Positions 9,488 to 20,667 of a stretch of 64,000 nt of DNA are shown piece by piece (the stretch's first letter is position 1; each line of letters opens with the position of its first letter). The stretch covers positions 12,983,501 through 13,047,500 of the forward strand of contig BRKX01000004.1 in assembly GCA_026008535.1 (NCBI GenBank), written 5' to 3'. Position numbers and translations under genes: made by a program. Source of the DNA: Perilla frutescens (lineage: Eukaryota > Streptophyta > Magnoliopsida > Lamiales > Lamiaceae). The notes beneath the pieces are model-generated. The model made no database searches. It was not told the origin of the DNA and worked only from the letters and a program-made list of their open reading frames with translations.

Positions 9488-9660
9488 GTGTGAACATTTA
9501 CTTCTGGCTTTCTTTTATACCTGTCATTGTAAGTCTTTCAAAACAAAATGAAGTATTGTAATTAATATTAATGGCTAGCTCATGTGTGGTTTGATGAATG
9601 AATGATGAACATGCACATTACTTGTGATGTTTGTGGGCACAAAACTACATCATGTTGTAT
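9488..9660 (+). pseudogene. MLO-family gene relic, two further exons
   Basis: The exon at 9488-9528 encodes GVNIYFWLSFIPVI, exactly the segment that follows FINIYG in MLO proteins. The phase fits: exon D ends with one base of the Gly codon and this exon begins with the other two. It starts after GATGCAG and ends at a GTAAG donor. A second block from about 9617 encodes LLVMFVGTKLHHVV, the next MLO segment (usually LVLLVGTKLQHV); its acceptor dinucleotide is not AG (CAC instead), and the frame ends after about ten more codons. Later MLO exons, including the calmodulin-binding tail, were not found before the Gypsy LTR at 10096. Confidence 0.87.
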
Positions 9661-10095
9661 ATCTTGAAACTTGGAAATAAAGTTGTATTAGAAGAAGTAT
9701 GGGAATTTTTAGAAGAAGTATGTATATCCTGGAACTTGGAATTCTAAATTGTATGTTAAAGTTCTCTAGCAAGCAAACTCTAGTAAGTAGAGATTTTTAC
9801 ATGAATCAAGTGCGTCATTGATAAAAAAAATTTAAGGAAGTTTGTTCATGTTATTCATAGTCAAGTTTTTGCTCCTTTTATGCGCGATTACTTAATTTCA
9901 TTATGCTTGAAAATAAAAAAATCAACCATGTGTACAGAGCTCCAGACGTGTTAAGAGAAACTTGAACATACACCAATCACTGTCAGGTTTTATACCCTTT
10001 ACTTCAAGTCAGAGGCCTTTGCTTTACAGTCAATTATTTATTTAGTGTTTTGTGCATATATTTATTTATCATAATTCTTGACAATTACAGGTTCA
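9661..10095. other. Spacer between MLO relic and Gypsy LTR
   Basis: AT-rich, probably MLO intron DNA. It ends TTACAGGTTCA just before the LTR, which may be a further acceptor, but I could not assign an exon. Confidence 0.4.
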
Positions 10096-11376
10096 TGACA
10101 CCTGTGTATTTTACAAAACTTTTGAATATAAATTGATATTCTTTATTATATGAAGCTGTGCATTTTATATAGCTTTTGTGCTTAAATTGTTATCATTTGG
10201 AGTCTTTGATGTGTTTGCTAGTTTTGATGTAATTGTTGTGATTTCATTACACATTTGAAGCAAAATTAGTGAATATGTACAAGAAGAGTTGAAGGAGTGT
10301 TTAATTAGGCTATTGAGCTTAATTAAATGCTTAATTGAAGCCTAGTGGACCTGATTAAGTTATCAAAACCTGAAAAATCTGAAGCCCAATTCTAAGTAGG
10401 GGTGGGTTGACCCAGAGGAGCTCAGTCGACCCGGCCCAGTGTATTTTACACATGAGTGGGTCGATCTGGCTCAGCTTGCCTGGGTTAACCCTATGCAAAA
10501 ATAGGGCTCTGGGTCTAAAGAGGAGACAACAAGGTTGTTAGAGATGAAGTGTCACTGCAGAGAAGACAAAGCTGCTGGATTACGTATTGTTTATCAGTTT
10601 CTTTATCTTTCTGTCAAGAACACTGAGACTCTCTTGTTTATTTATTTAATTATGTCTAGCTAATTCTATAGCTAGGTTTTCGAGATTGAAACTTATGGAT
10701 TTTAATATATGAGTTGATTAATTTTTCTTTCTACTATCTCTCGAGATTTGATTTCTATGATTTATTCATATCCTATATGAATGATTGATCACCATTTATG
10801 GATGCTAGTCGTTAATTTGAAGTACTGACCAAAGAAAAATTAATGATGAAAAGATAGAAATCAGATTATGTGTGTTTGAAAGGACCTGCCAAGTGAACAA
10901 GTATCACATCGGGTTGAATAGATCTTCATGTCCTAGATTAGGAGTAATGACATATGTGAAGATCTGACCGCAGTGAAGTGCATGCTCATTATATCTATGT
11001 TATGGTATATGCCTTAAACAACTGTCTGATAACAGACTAGTGATCCCCCACCATTGATAGATTAAAGACATTTAGTTGGGTTAGGAGAATCAATAAATAT
11101 TGCTAAATGATATAATAAATCTATTTTCCCTAAAGCCTAGTATTTTATTATATTTTGTTATTTCAGTATTTTATTTATTATTTTGTGTCTTTATTTTATG
11201 CTTGTTATTTTTATTCCTTTTTATCCATATGCTTTGTATCTAGATATTAGCTACGTGCTTATGAATAAGAACTGGTTAATAATGGTCTCTATGGGATACG
11301 ATACTCTTGCTCACCTATATATTGCAATAACACTGTGCACTTGCGGTACGATTATTTGTTAATAAATAGTGTGTCA
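10096..11376 (+). repeat. 5' LTR of Gypsy copy A
   Basis: 1,281 bp beginning TGACA and ending TGTCA, followed at once by a PBS-like segment. It is homologous over its length to the reverse complement of 18687-20121. It contains GGTTGACCC/GTCGACCC motifs and a conserved tail with a CCATTGATAGATTAAAGAC-like block. No 3' partner in the same orientation is present. Confidence 0.85.
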
Positions 11377-11383
11377 AGTTTTT

Positions 11384-11400
11384 GACACCGTTGCCGGGGA
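11384..11400 (+). promoter_or_regulatory. Primer binding site of Gypsy copy A
   Basis: GACACCGTTGCCGGGGA, close to the TGGCGCCGTTGCCGGGGA type used by Athila/Tat Gypsy elements (tRNA-Asp type). Confidence 0.75.
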
Positions 11401-11540
11401 CTGCTTATTTCCTTTGTTTTTATTCTAGTATTGTGTTAGTAGGCTAGACATTTTTTTTATTTTTTTTATTTTATCTTAGTTCTTTTAGTTGTGGTACGTA
11501 CTTTACCTTTTCTTTTGGTGCTTTCAGGTAGTGCGTGATC

Positions 11541-12716
11541 ATGAGATCAAAAGGATCCCCTAAGGTTTCTTTTAATCCAGAGCTTGAATCTACACTGAGA
11601 TTACTGAGGAAAGAGTTGGAAAGTAGGATGGATAAACAACCGCAGAACAATCATCCACAGAATCAAGGAGCAACAGTGCAAGAGCTCTAACGCCAGTTGG
11701 AGGAGATGGGGAGGACATTGCTCCAGCACGGGACTCAGCAAACAGACGACACTGATGTCACTGTTAGAGATGTGTTCTAGAACCCTGTTGGACCTATTCG
11801 AGTGGTCGGGGGACCTGGAATCAATGCCGCCAATTTCGAGCTGAAGATATGACTGATTAATATGGTGCAATAGAATCAGTTCGATGACAATCAAACTGAA
11901 GATCCCAATGCTCATCTGTCATAATTTTTAGAGCTCTATGGGATAATCAAGTTCAATGCACTGCCGGACGATGCTATCAAGATCCGTCTGTTCTCTTTTT
12001 CCTTGAGGGACAAGGTAAAGACTTGGTATATGTCGATCGACCACAACACGATCACAAGTTGAGAGGATCTCAAACAAAAATTCCTCTACAATTGCTTTCT
12101 GTCAGGAAAGACTATCAAGCTGGAGGCTGAGATCACCCAATTTGCCCAGTTCCCAGATGAGTCAATTTATGAAGCATGAGAGAGATACAAGGACATGCTG
12201 AGGAGGTGTCCACAACATTGTTTCACTGAGGCACAACAAGTGTGCCATCTTTACAAATGATTCACTACAGCTACAAAAACTGTAGTGGATGCTTCTGCTG
12301 GAGGATCTCTGTTGGCTAGAACTTCAAGAGACGCTATGAGAATATTGGAGGAAGTTGACTCCAATAACTATCAGTGGCCATCTGAGAGATCCATGACAAG
12401 AAAGGTAGCTGCAATAGAGATTAGCAAGCAGACCAAGACACTGGAGGCTGAGGTCAAGGATTTGAAGAACCAGCTCTATCTGCTGAGGAAGGTGAGAGCT
12501 GCAGAGAAGAAAGAATTCGTCCAAGCTACAGGAGAGCAAACTCCGACTGAAGAGGAGAATTACATGAACTAGAGAAAATTCAACAGAGGAAGGTGAGAGC
12601 TGAAGAGAAGAAAGAATTCATCCAAACTGCGGGAGAGCAAAAGCCGACTGAAGAGGCGAATTACATGAACTAGAGGAACTTCAACAGAGAAAATCAAGAC
12701 GGTGGACCTCAGTACT
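11541..12716 (+). pseudogene. Gypsy gag remnant, copy A
   Basis: Starts MRSKGSPKVSFNPELESTLR and can be followed through several in-frame stops: GINAANFEL, the Retrotrans_gag core (LFSFSLRDKVKTWYMSI, then FAQFPDESIYEA and ERYKDMLRRCP), and a coiled-coil-like Lys/Glu-rich part (ISKQTKTLEAEVKDLKNQLY). Only 12285-12572 is open for more than 90 codons. The short segment RKVRAAEKKEF...TPTEE...NYMN occurs twice in tandem (about 12490-12570 and 12592-12670). The gag resumes after the solo LTR at 14149-14308. Confidence 0.85.
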
Positions 12717-12721
12717 ATCCC

Positions 12722-14143
12722 TGTTGGGGTTTTTTTCGAATTGAACCAAAGAAGGATCTAATTGGATGTTCATTAATCCTAATGTCATGTAGATCATAAT
12801 TTTATGCAGCACATATGTTTTAATTAACCGTGTTCAATTAACATGCATAGCCGGTTTAATCGATTCTACTAAAGCAGACACATAGAAATTGAAAAACGAC
12901 TTACAAATTAAACGATAGGTTGAGGAAAAGATTAAAGATCTAATATTGTTGTTGTATATATGAAATCGGTGCTCCACTATGATATTCCACTCCTTGATCT
13001 TCTGCTGTATTCCTGAACTGAATCTAGTTTCAGGGTGGGCTGAAATCTACTAGATCGGTATGGAATCTGTGGAGATAAAGAGAACACAAGAAGAGCTGAT
13101 GTCTAACCATAAAATTTCATCCCCCACCCTCTTATATATAAGGGGGTGGGTGAAATTTCAGTGTCCTAACCCTACTGGGTTTGGGCCTCTATTTCTTTTT
13201 CCATCTCCAGTCCATTAAAGTCATATTGGGCTACAACAAGTATCTAAAAGAATATTAAATTGGCCTGCTAATTTATTTAATTTTCAATATCCAATAAACT
13301 TAGGATATTATTAAATAAATTAAGTATTATTTTTATTCCACTAAAGAAATAATACTGACCTACCAATTTAATACATATTTCTGAATATGCTTTCTCCTTT
13401 AGTCCAGCCATTCCCCGTGTTTAAGTTATAATGCCCATTATTTAATTATGTAAGCTTCTGACAGCTATAATTAATTAATATCTTATCCTTGAGTAGGACC
13501 ACACAAGCTTTACTCATGTATGGAATAAATTCCACCTGCAGGGTTTCAACATGAACTTGTGTTTCCTCAAAAGGACACCATCAACCTGGCGCACCAGGAC
13601 ACGGTGCCCCTACATATTGCATGACCCATCATGAGTGTAAATGTTACAACCCAAGATATCGAGATTATTGATCCTATGAAAGAATCTCACCCTTTGTTAA
13701 ATCAAAGCTGCAAACACTACACGTATATGTCCGTCAACATATAGGGGTTAAGAACCCGAACTCTGTGGATTCTTATTCTCTCATTTAAGGTCAGAATAGA
13801 GAATAGAATCCTAAGTAGATCTTCCTCAATACACTTGACCGTGTATTAGAATAATCAGTTAGTCAAGACAAACTAATTATCAGATTATTCTACGGTGTAC
13901 CGATAGCAGGTTCAGTGCTATCTAGACCGTGAGCCTTTTAATACATTACGAGGAACCGATGATATGATCTAACCGTGTGTTTACCCACACCATATCATCT
14001 ACAATGCAAGTATAGTGAACATGCATGTAAATATAACAATTTAAATGCAAACAATGACTGCAATTGTATTCATTCTATATCATCATAAAACCATCATCAA
14101 TAATGTATACCAAAGACAGGTCTTCTAGTATACAAAACCAACA
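12722..14143 (-). mobile_element. Solo LTR of a Tork-like Copia family
   Basis: 1,422 bp starting TGTTGGGG and ending AACCAACA in plus-strand reading, flanked by perfect 5-bp duplications ATCCC (12717-12721 and 14144-14148). It is nearly identical in layout to the LTR at 61095-62514, whose coding side shows that the family reads on the minus strand here. No internal region remains, so LTR-LTR recombination left a solo LTR inside gag. A TATA box lies within a GC-stem palindrome at about 13112-13158. Confidence 0.95.
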
Positions 14144-14148
14144 ATCCC

Positions 14149-14308
14149 GGGATGAGAAATCATCCTAATTTGTTTTATGAAAATCCCAATAATTTCCAGC
14201 AGCGTCCACCAAATTTCTTTGTCACTAATGGAGTGATCAATGAGCCGAAGAAACAGTCATTCTCAAAGATGGTGAATTCTTACATCATCGACACTAATAT
14301 GAAGATGG
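14149..14308 (+). pseudogene. Gypsy gag C-terminal remnant, copy A
   Basis: Continues the gag of copy A after the solo LTR: MRNHPNLFYENPNNFQQRPP, then NGVINEPKKQSFSKMVNSYI. The same motif is found on the minus strand near 17270 (copy B). Homology to gag stops at about 14308, after MKME. Confidence 0.82.
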
Positions 14309-14670
14309 AGTGGCTTGGGTCGACCTACGGGTCGATCAACAGGTCAACCAATCCATCTGTAAAATGTTAAGGGGTGGGTTAACTGGTGCCATTCGACCCA
14401 TGGCTCGACCCATGAGTATATGAAATAAGCCATCTGGGTTGACCCATGTGGCCTGGCCGGCCCTTTTCTGGATCTTACCTCTTTTTCTGAATTTTTAACT
14501 TCTGGATCCATTTCTCGGCTTATAACTATCAAAATCCAGTACCTATACCAAATAAAAACACAAAAGATAAACTAAAGCAAAAACTAAAATAAAAGGCCTA
14601 GTTAAGTTAAATCCGAGTTCCCCCAAACTTATTTGTTGGAAATGAAAAAGTTCAAGAATACAAAGATAAC
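14309..14670 (-). other. 3' spacer of Gypsy copy B, joined to copy A gag
   Basis: On the minus strand this contains AGTTTGGGGGAAC (about 14619-14631), a PPT-like purine tract, and many GTCGACC/GGTTGACCC words like those in this family's LTRs. It reads as the non-coding 3' part of copy B, reached directly after protease, so RT, RNase H and integrase are deleted. Position 14309 is the fusion point with copy A. Confidence 0.6.
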
Positions 14671-15715
14671 TTAAATCAGGAACTCACAATGATTAGGGAC
14701 GATCTGGTGGTTTCTTGCACCACCAAGTGAACCCAATCTCTTCATCATCCGAACAATCTTTAGGTTTAGCTCACCCGTGGCCTCACATGTATCATCTATG
14801 GCATCAAAAATATTATCGAAGACATAGAATTGATACGTGCTCTTCTCCTTGATTGGTTGGTATAAAATCAACGTATCTCCCTATGTATCAATGATAATTT
14901 CTCCAACTCCACATTGATGACAACTTTTGTGGTAAATATAAGTCCCAATATGAATGGAACCGTATTTTTTACAGGAATGCCAACAACAATGAAATCCAAC
15001 ATATAGAGGAATCCATGAATGTTCACCATCAAGTTCTCGGTTGTCTCTAAATCTTTGATTGTGGAGTAACTTCAATTCTTTATAAATTGACAGAGACATC
15101 AAATTGCAACTTGCTCTATGATCTATTAGTGCCCTCGACTTCATCTTCATCTCCAAAGTAATCTGGATGATGAATTCTCCAGGATCATCCTTCTTTGGAG
15201 GACAAGTTTTGGCCAATGAATGCATTAGCATCACATAATTATCGGCTTGCATTGCTTTGCTAAAATCATTAAAAAAATTGGCCAATGTCAGGCTTGGACC
15301 GAAATTGTAAGGACATCTTTCTTTTAGAAGTAGAGCTTCAGATAATAGCAATTTTGGTGCTCCGCCTTCTTCTTTGAGCACTTCTTTCTCCTTGGCTCTT
15401 TTTTCTCGAATTTTCCCAGCTATATCTTAGGCAAGCATACAACTGGAATGGTGATGATTTCTGTAACTTGTGCAGGTGCCTCTTTAGTTGAAGCTGGACT
15501 TTTCAGTAGTTTTTCGAGAAAAGGTAGATAAGGCACAAACATAGGATAGATATGCAAAGGCAACCATCTATCTTCTAGGTGACCCACTTTAGCATGCTTG
15601 AAATTCTGCTTTGGATTTACCTAAGAAGTACCAGAGAACTATCCCGGTTTATGCTGACTAGTCAATGAAGCACCAATGTTAGCAATGGTCTTTTGCAGTT
15701 GATCCTGTTGGTTTG
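14671..15715 (-). pseudogene. Gypsy protease region, copy B
   Basis: Minus-strand frames 15381-14881 and 14871-14671 carry a retropepsin-like region: DPGEFIIQITLEMKMKSRAL, then IDHRASCNLMSLSIYKEL. The expected active site D-x-G-A-S reads DHRAS, so the catalytic Gly is lost. Upstream, LLLKERCPYNFGPS and NYVMLMHSL are further family blocks, followed by YQPIKEKSTYQFYVFD after a frame change. Between 15390 and 15715 the gag C-terminus (QKTIANIGASLTSQHKPG and KVGHLEDRWLPL) is readable with stops. No RT motif follows. Confidence 0.8.
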
Positions 15716-17147
15716 GTATACTCAAAAGCTTGTCTCTGTATACATTAAACAATATTAAGATGATATAAATTGAATAATTATTGCAGTCACTGTGTGCATT
15801 TAATTATTATTATATTTATATGTATGTTCCATATACTTGCATTGTAGATGATATGGTGTGGGTGAACACACGGTAAAGATCGTATCATCAAATTTCTTAC
15901 ATTGTATTAAAAGGCTCATGACTTAGATGATCTTGAACCTACCATCGGCACACTGTAGAATAATCATATAATTAGTTTATCTTGAGTAGTGAATTATTCT
16001 AGTACACCAGCTTGTGTATTGAAGAGGATCACGATAGGATACTATTCTCTATTCTGACTTTAAGTAGGAGAATAAAGATCCATAGTATATATTGATGGAC
16101 ATATATGTTGTGTCGACTGTTTTAATTTATCAATAAGTGAGATTCTTTGATAGGATCAAGAAGCTCGATATTTTGGCCAGTGACATTTACATATATGATG
16201 GGTCATGCATTATATATGGTCACCGTGTCCTAGTGCGCATGGTTGATGATGTCCCCTTGAGGAAGCACAAAGATCATGGGAAGTCCTGCAGGCAGAATAT
16301 TAATTTATTCTTACATGATACAGACGTCGTGCGGTACTACTCTCGAAATAAGATATTAATTAATTATAGCTGTCAGAAGCTTACATAATTAATTAATGGA
16401 CATTATATCTTAAATATGGAGAATGGCTGAACTAAAGGAGAAAGCATATTCGGTTAGTATTATTTCTTTAGTAGCATAAAATAATACTTAATTTATTTAA
16501 TTATATCCTAGTTATGGATATCAGAAACTAAATAAATTAGCAGGTCGATTTAATATTCTTCGAGATCCCTGTTGTAGCCCAATATAACCATAATTGACTG
16601 GGAATAGAACAAGAGTTGGAGACCAAAACCCGTTACAGTTTGGAGATGAAATTTTTGCCCCCTCTCTTATAATGAGGAGGAGGGCCATGAAATTTATCAA
16701 TGCATACAACCCCTCTTTTGTGCTAGAAGGTCCATGAAATTTATCAATACATACAACCCATCTTCGTGCTCTTTTGATTCCTAGAGTTTCCATGCAGTCT
16801 AGTAGTTTGTAGTCCACCCTACATGTAGATAAGGATCGGGAATACAAAAGAAGATCAAGAATTAGAATAATGGCCGAGGAAACCTTCAAACACCATTAAT
16901 GAACTCGCTGAGTTTGTGTGGTCTCCATCAATAAAGGGATTATACCTTTAATCCTGTGAGCAACCCGACAGTGTGTGTAAGTGCTTTATCAATTCTATCT
17001 TTTCCTCTGCGTTAGTATTACTTTACTTGCATACTAATTCAACATAGGTAATAATTCAAATCACACATAAACTATGATTTACATGATGTATAATTAATGA
17101 GCATCCGATTAGATCCTGTGAGGGTACAATTTGAAAAAATCCCAACA
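15716..17147 (+). mobile_element. Solo LTR of the Tork-like Copia family
   Basis: 1,432 bp starting TGTTGGTTTGGTATAC and ending ATCCCAACA, flanked by perfect GATCC duplications (15711-15715 and 17148-17152). It is related to the LTR at 56375-57837. It interrupts copy B gag between FGSQMD and QLQKTIANIG on the minus strand. A TATA box lies between complementary C-rich and G-rich arms at about 16658-16685. Confidence 0.95.
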
Positions 17148-18554
17148 GATCCATCTGGCTTCCAAATGTCCGCTTAAACTGAGCTTTCTTGGTTTGTATC
17201 TTTTCCATCCTCATATCAGTTTCGATGATGTAGGAATTCACCATCTCAGAGAATGATTGCTTCTTAGGTTCATTGATCACTCCATTAAGTTTCAGAGAAA
17301 CTTGGTGGAGGCTGTTTGAAATTATTGAGATTTCCATAAGACAAATTTGGATGATTTCTAATCCCAGGATTATATTGAGGACCACTACCTTGATTTCCTC
17401 TGTTAAATTCCTCTGGTTCAAAGAATTCACCTATTCAGTACAATTTTTGCTCTCCCGCAGCTTAGACGAATTCTTTCTTCTCTTCAGCTCTAACTTTCAT
17501 CAGCAAAGAGTGCTGGTTCTTCAAATCTTCAACCTCATCTTCTAGAGCTTTGATCTTTTCACTAACCTCTGTTGTTGCTACCTTTCTTATCGTGGATCTC
17601 TCAGACGACCACTTATTGTTATTGGAGATGACTTATTCCAATATTCTCATTGCATCTCTTGAAGTTCTAGCCAGTAGAGATTCTACAGTAAAAGCATCCA
17701 CTATAATTTTTGTGGCTGTAGTGAATCCTTTGTAAAGATAACAAACTTGTTGTGCCTCAGTAAATCCATGATGTGGACATCTCCTCAGCATGTCCTTGTA
17801 TCTCTCCCATGCTTCATAAATCAACTCATCTAGGAGTTGAGTAAATTGAGTGATCTTCGCTACAGCTTGATAGTCTTTTCCTGTGGACACAGACCACGAT
17901 TTTTACTAAAATAGTGGTAATTATCTAAATCACCATGGTTTGTTGCTAAAACCATGGTAAATCAATCATGGTATATGCGCATTTTTCTTGTAATGAACTT
18001 GTAGAGAAATTTCTGTCTGAGATTCTCCCAACTTGTGATTGTGTTGTGGTTGATCGATATATACCAACTCTTCACCTTATCCTTTAGAGAAAAGCAAAAG
18101 AGGCACAACTTGATAGCATCATGCAGTACTCCAGAGATCTTGATTTTCCCACAGAGCTCTAGAAATTGCAATAAATGAGCATTGGGATCTTTCGTTTGAT
18201 GGCTACCAAACTGATTCTGTTGCACCATATAAATATGTCCTGTCTTCAGCTCAAAATTGGTGGCATTGATTCTAGGTCCTCTGACCACTTGAACAGGTAT
18301 GGCAGACTGTGGAATTCATCTCTGACAGTGATATCAGGGTCGACTGTCAGTTGTGTCTTGTGCTGGAGTAAAATTCTCCTCATCTCCTCCAACTGTCTAT
18401 GGAGGTCTTGCACTGTCACTCCTTGATTCTGAGGATGATTCTCATACGGTTGATCATCCATCTTGCTATCCAATTCCTTTCTCAGTAATCTTAAAGTATT
18501 CTTGATTTTCGAATTGAAATAAACTTCAGGACGTCCTCTCGATCTCATGATCAT
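17148..18554 (-). pseudogene. Gypsy gag remnant, copy B
   Basis: Minus-strand gag homologous to copy A: MRSRGRPEVYFNSKIKNTLR (from 18548), QLEEMRRILLQHKTQ, the core CLFCFSLKDKVKSWYISI, EAWERYKDMLRRCPHHGF, and NGVINEPKKQSFSEMVNSYI. Several frameshifts and stops break it. A foreign insert of about 108 bases sits between KFLYK and STGKDYQ (17890-17998). The differences from copy A are scattered, so the two arms are separate old copies and not a recent inverted duplication. Confidence 0.83.
17890..17998. mobile_element. Short insertion with ACCATGGT palindromes (CACTA-like end)
   Basis: On the minus strand it begins CATTACAAGAAAAATGCGCA, close to the CACTACAAGAAAAATG ends of plant CACTA elements. 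ACCATGGT-type words then occur in inverted pairs separated by TTTTAGCAAC. It interrupts gag relative to copy A. A clean 3-bp target duplication and a matching second end were not found, so it may be a deleted or truncated element. Confidence 0.45.
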
Positions 18555-18686
18555 GCACTACCTGACAAAACCAAAGAAAAAGTAAAGTACTAAAAATAAA
18601 AGAAACTAAAAAATATCTAGCCTACCAATGCAGTACCAGAATAAGAACACAAAATAGAACAGTCCTCGATAATGACGCTAAAAACT

Positions 18687-20121
18687 TAACACGATATTTC
18701 TTAACAAATAAGTGAACCACAAGTGCATGACATTATTATAATATATAGGTGAGCAAGAGTATCGTATCCCATAGAGATTGTAATCTTCACGTTCTCAACA
18801 CAAGTACTAAACTAATATCTAGACACTAATCATGCGGGTAGAATAGAAATAAATAAATGACACAAATAAATGCAACAAATAAATACTTAAACTATCAATT
18901 AAGAAAAACCTAGGCTTTAGGGAAACTGGATTATTTTTTCATTTATTAATATTCATTAATTCTTGCAACCCGACTCTAGTCTTTAATCTATCAATGGTGG
19001 GGAATCACTAGTTTGTTATAAGGCCGCTTTTAAAGGTATAAATCATACTTAGATATAATGAGCATGCACTTAACTTGGCTGGTCCTTCACGCATGTCATC
19101 ACTTTCAATCTAGCACACGAAGATTTATTCAACTCTATGTAATACTTCTTCACTTGATCGGTCATCCCAAGCACACATAACCCGCTTTCTATCTTTCTAT
19201 CAATAATTCTTCTATGTTCAGTAATTCAAATTAATGACTAGCATGCATAAATGGCGATCAAACATTCATACAAGATATAAATAAACTCATAGAAATCAAA
19301 CCCCGAGAGATAGCATGAAGAAAGTAATTAAATCATATTATAAAATCCATAGTATCCAATCCCTAAAACCTAGCTATAAAATTAGCTAGACATAATTAAA
19401 TTAACAATAATAACTAGAGTAAAAGTGTTTATGATAAAATAAACAATAAAACTGAATAACACGGGGAAATCCAGTTGTCTTGTCTCTTCTACAGTAGCAC
19501 TCCGTCTCTAACAACCTTGTCATCTCCGCTTGAGTAAATGATAAGTCTTCATCTTTTTCTTCTCTCTAGTATGGTATCAGAACCTCTAGGGTGTGTATCA
19601 AAGTTGAGGCTTTTATATCAGGTTTAAATCATGAATTGGATATAAAAAATCATATCCCCGCGGACCCGTACACATAGGTCGACCCACAGATTTCAGTCGA
19701 CCCAGATGAGCATTTTTACACTGGGTTGACCCAAGTGAGCTCCGTTCGGTTGACCTTGGCCTTTACAATTTTCACTAGCTTGGGTCGACAGACACTTTTC
19801 GTGTCGATCGAAGTATTTTTCGCATTAGGCTTCGAATTTCTTCGGGCTTTAATCCTTTAATCCAGTCCATTAGTATTTAATTAAGTATTTTAATTAAGCC
19901 CGAGAGCCTAATTAAATCCTCATTCAACTCCTCATGTTCATATATGATTGTTTTGCTTCAAATATACAACAAAAGCACAACTATATTGCAAAACTAGCAA
20001 ACACATCAAAAACTCCAACTGATAACAATATAAGCACAAAAGCTGTATAAAATACACAACTTAATATAATAAAGATCATCAATTCATATCCAAAATTTGT
20101 GTAAATTACACCACTGTCACA
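18687..20121 (-). repeat. 5' LTR of Gypsy copy B
   Basis: About 1,435 bp. On the minus strand it starts TGTGACAGTGG and ends GTGTTA, homologous to 10096-11376. It is longer than the copy A LTR, with indels in the distal part. The following minus-strand PBS region (about 18663-18683) reads TTAGCGTCATTATCGAGGAC, a mutated form of the copy A PBS. The untranslated leader 18555-18686 holds nothing else. Confidence 0.82.
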
Positions 20122-20667
20122 ATTTGTTTATCGCATATAGAGATTTTCATCAAGACTTTCGTTCAGGAAAACTATCTTGACATCTATTTGCCAAACAACT
20201 GAGTAGCAACAGACAAGAGAATTTGGGTTAAACATTCCGTTAGATCTTCTCTTTTTTTTGTGGATCCACTTTTTCCAATAAGTTTCACCCCATTTGGTGG
20301 TTCTATAAGCTCCCACTATTTATGGTGATCAATAGATCCCATTTCTGATTTCATTGCAGTTTTCTAAGAAACCGCATCTTTATCTTGAACTACTTCATCA
20401 TAATTCCTAGGATCCAATTCATTTAGTCTTTCAAGAATATTAGAAGATTCTTCTAGACCAATAAATCTATTAGGTTGGTGCACAACCCTCCCATGTTGTG
20501 CAGTATTAGGTGATACCTCTTCTTATACACTTTGGTGCAGGATTCGAATGTCCTTCCCTCAACTCATCAAGAACGATCTTGTTCTTGACCTTGTGACTTA
20601 TCACATAGCATTCTTCTAAGGATTAATCATTAGTGCTTATAATGATCTTCTGATTCTTAGGACGATA
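20122..20667 (-). pseudogene. Tork-like Copia pol fragment
   Basis: The minus-strand reading matches the linker before RT and the RT N-terminus of the Tork-like family also seen at 54600-55200. Recognisable blocks are WQIDVKIVFLNESLDENLYM (normally QMDVKTAFLNG), DPRNYDEVVQDK and PNRFIGLEESS, with frameshifts and stops. It is cut by the copy B LTR at 20121 and by the SIRE-like LTR at 20668. No catalytic core remains. Confidence 0.75.
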
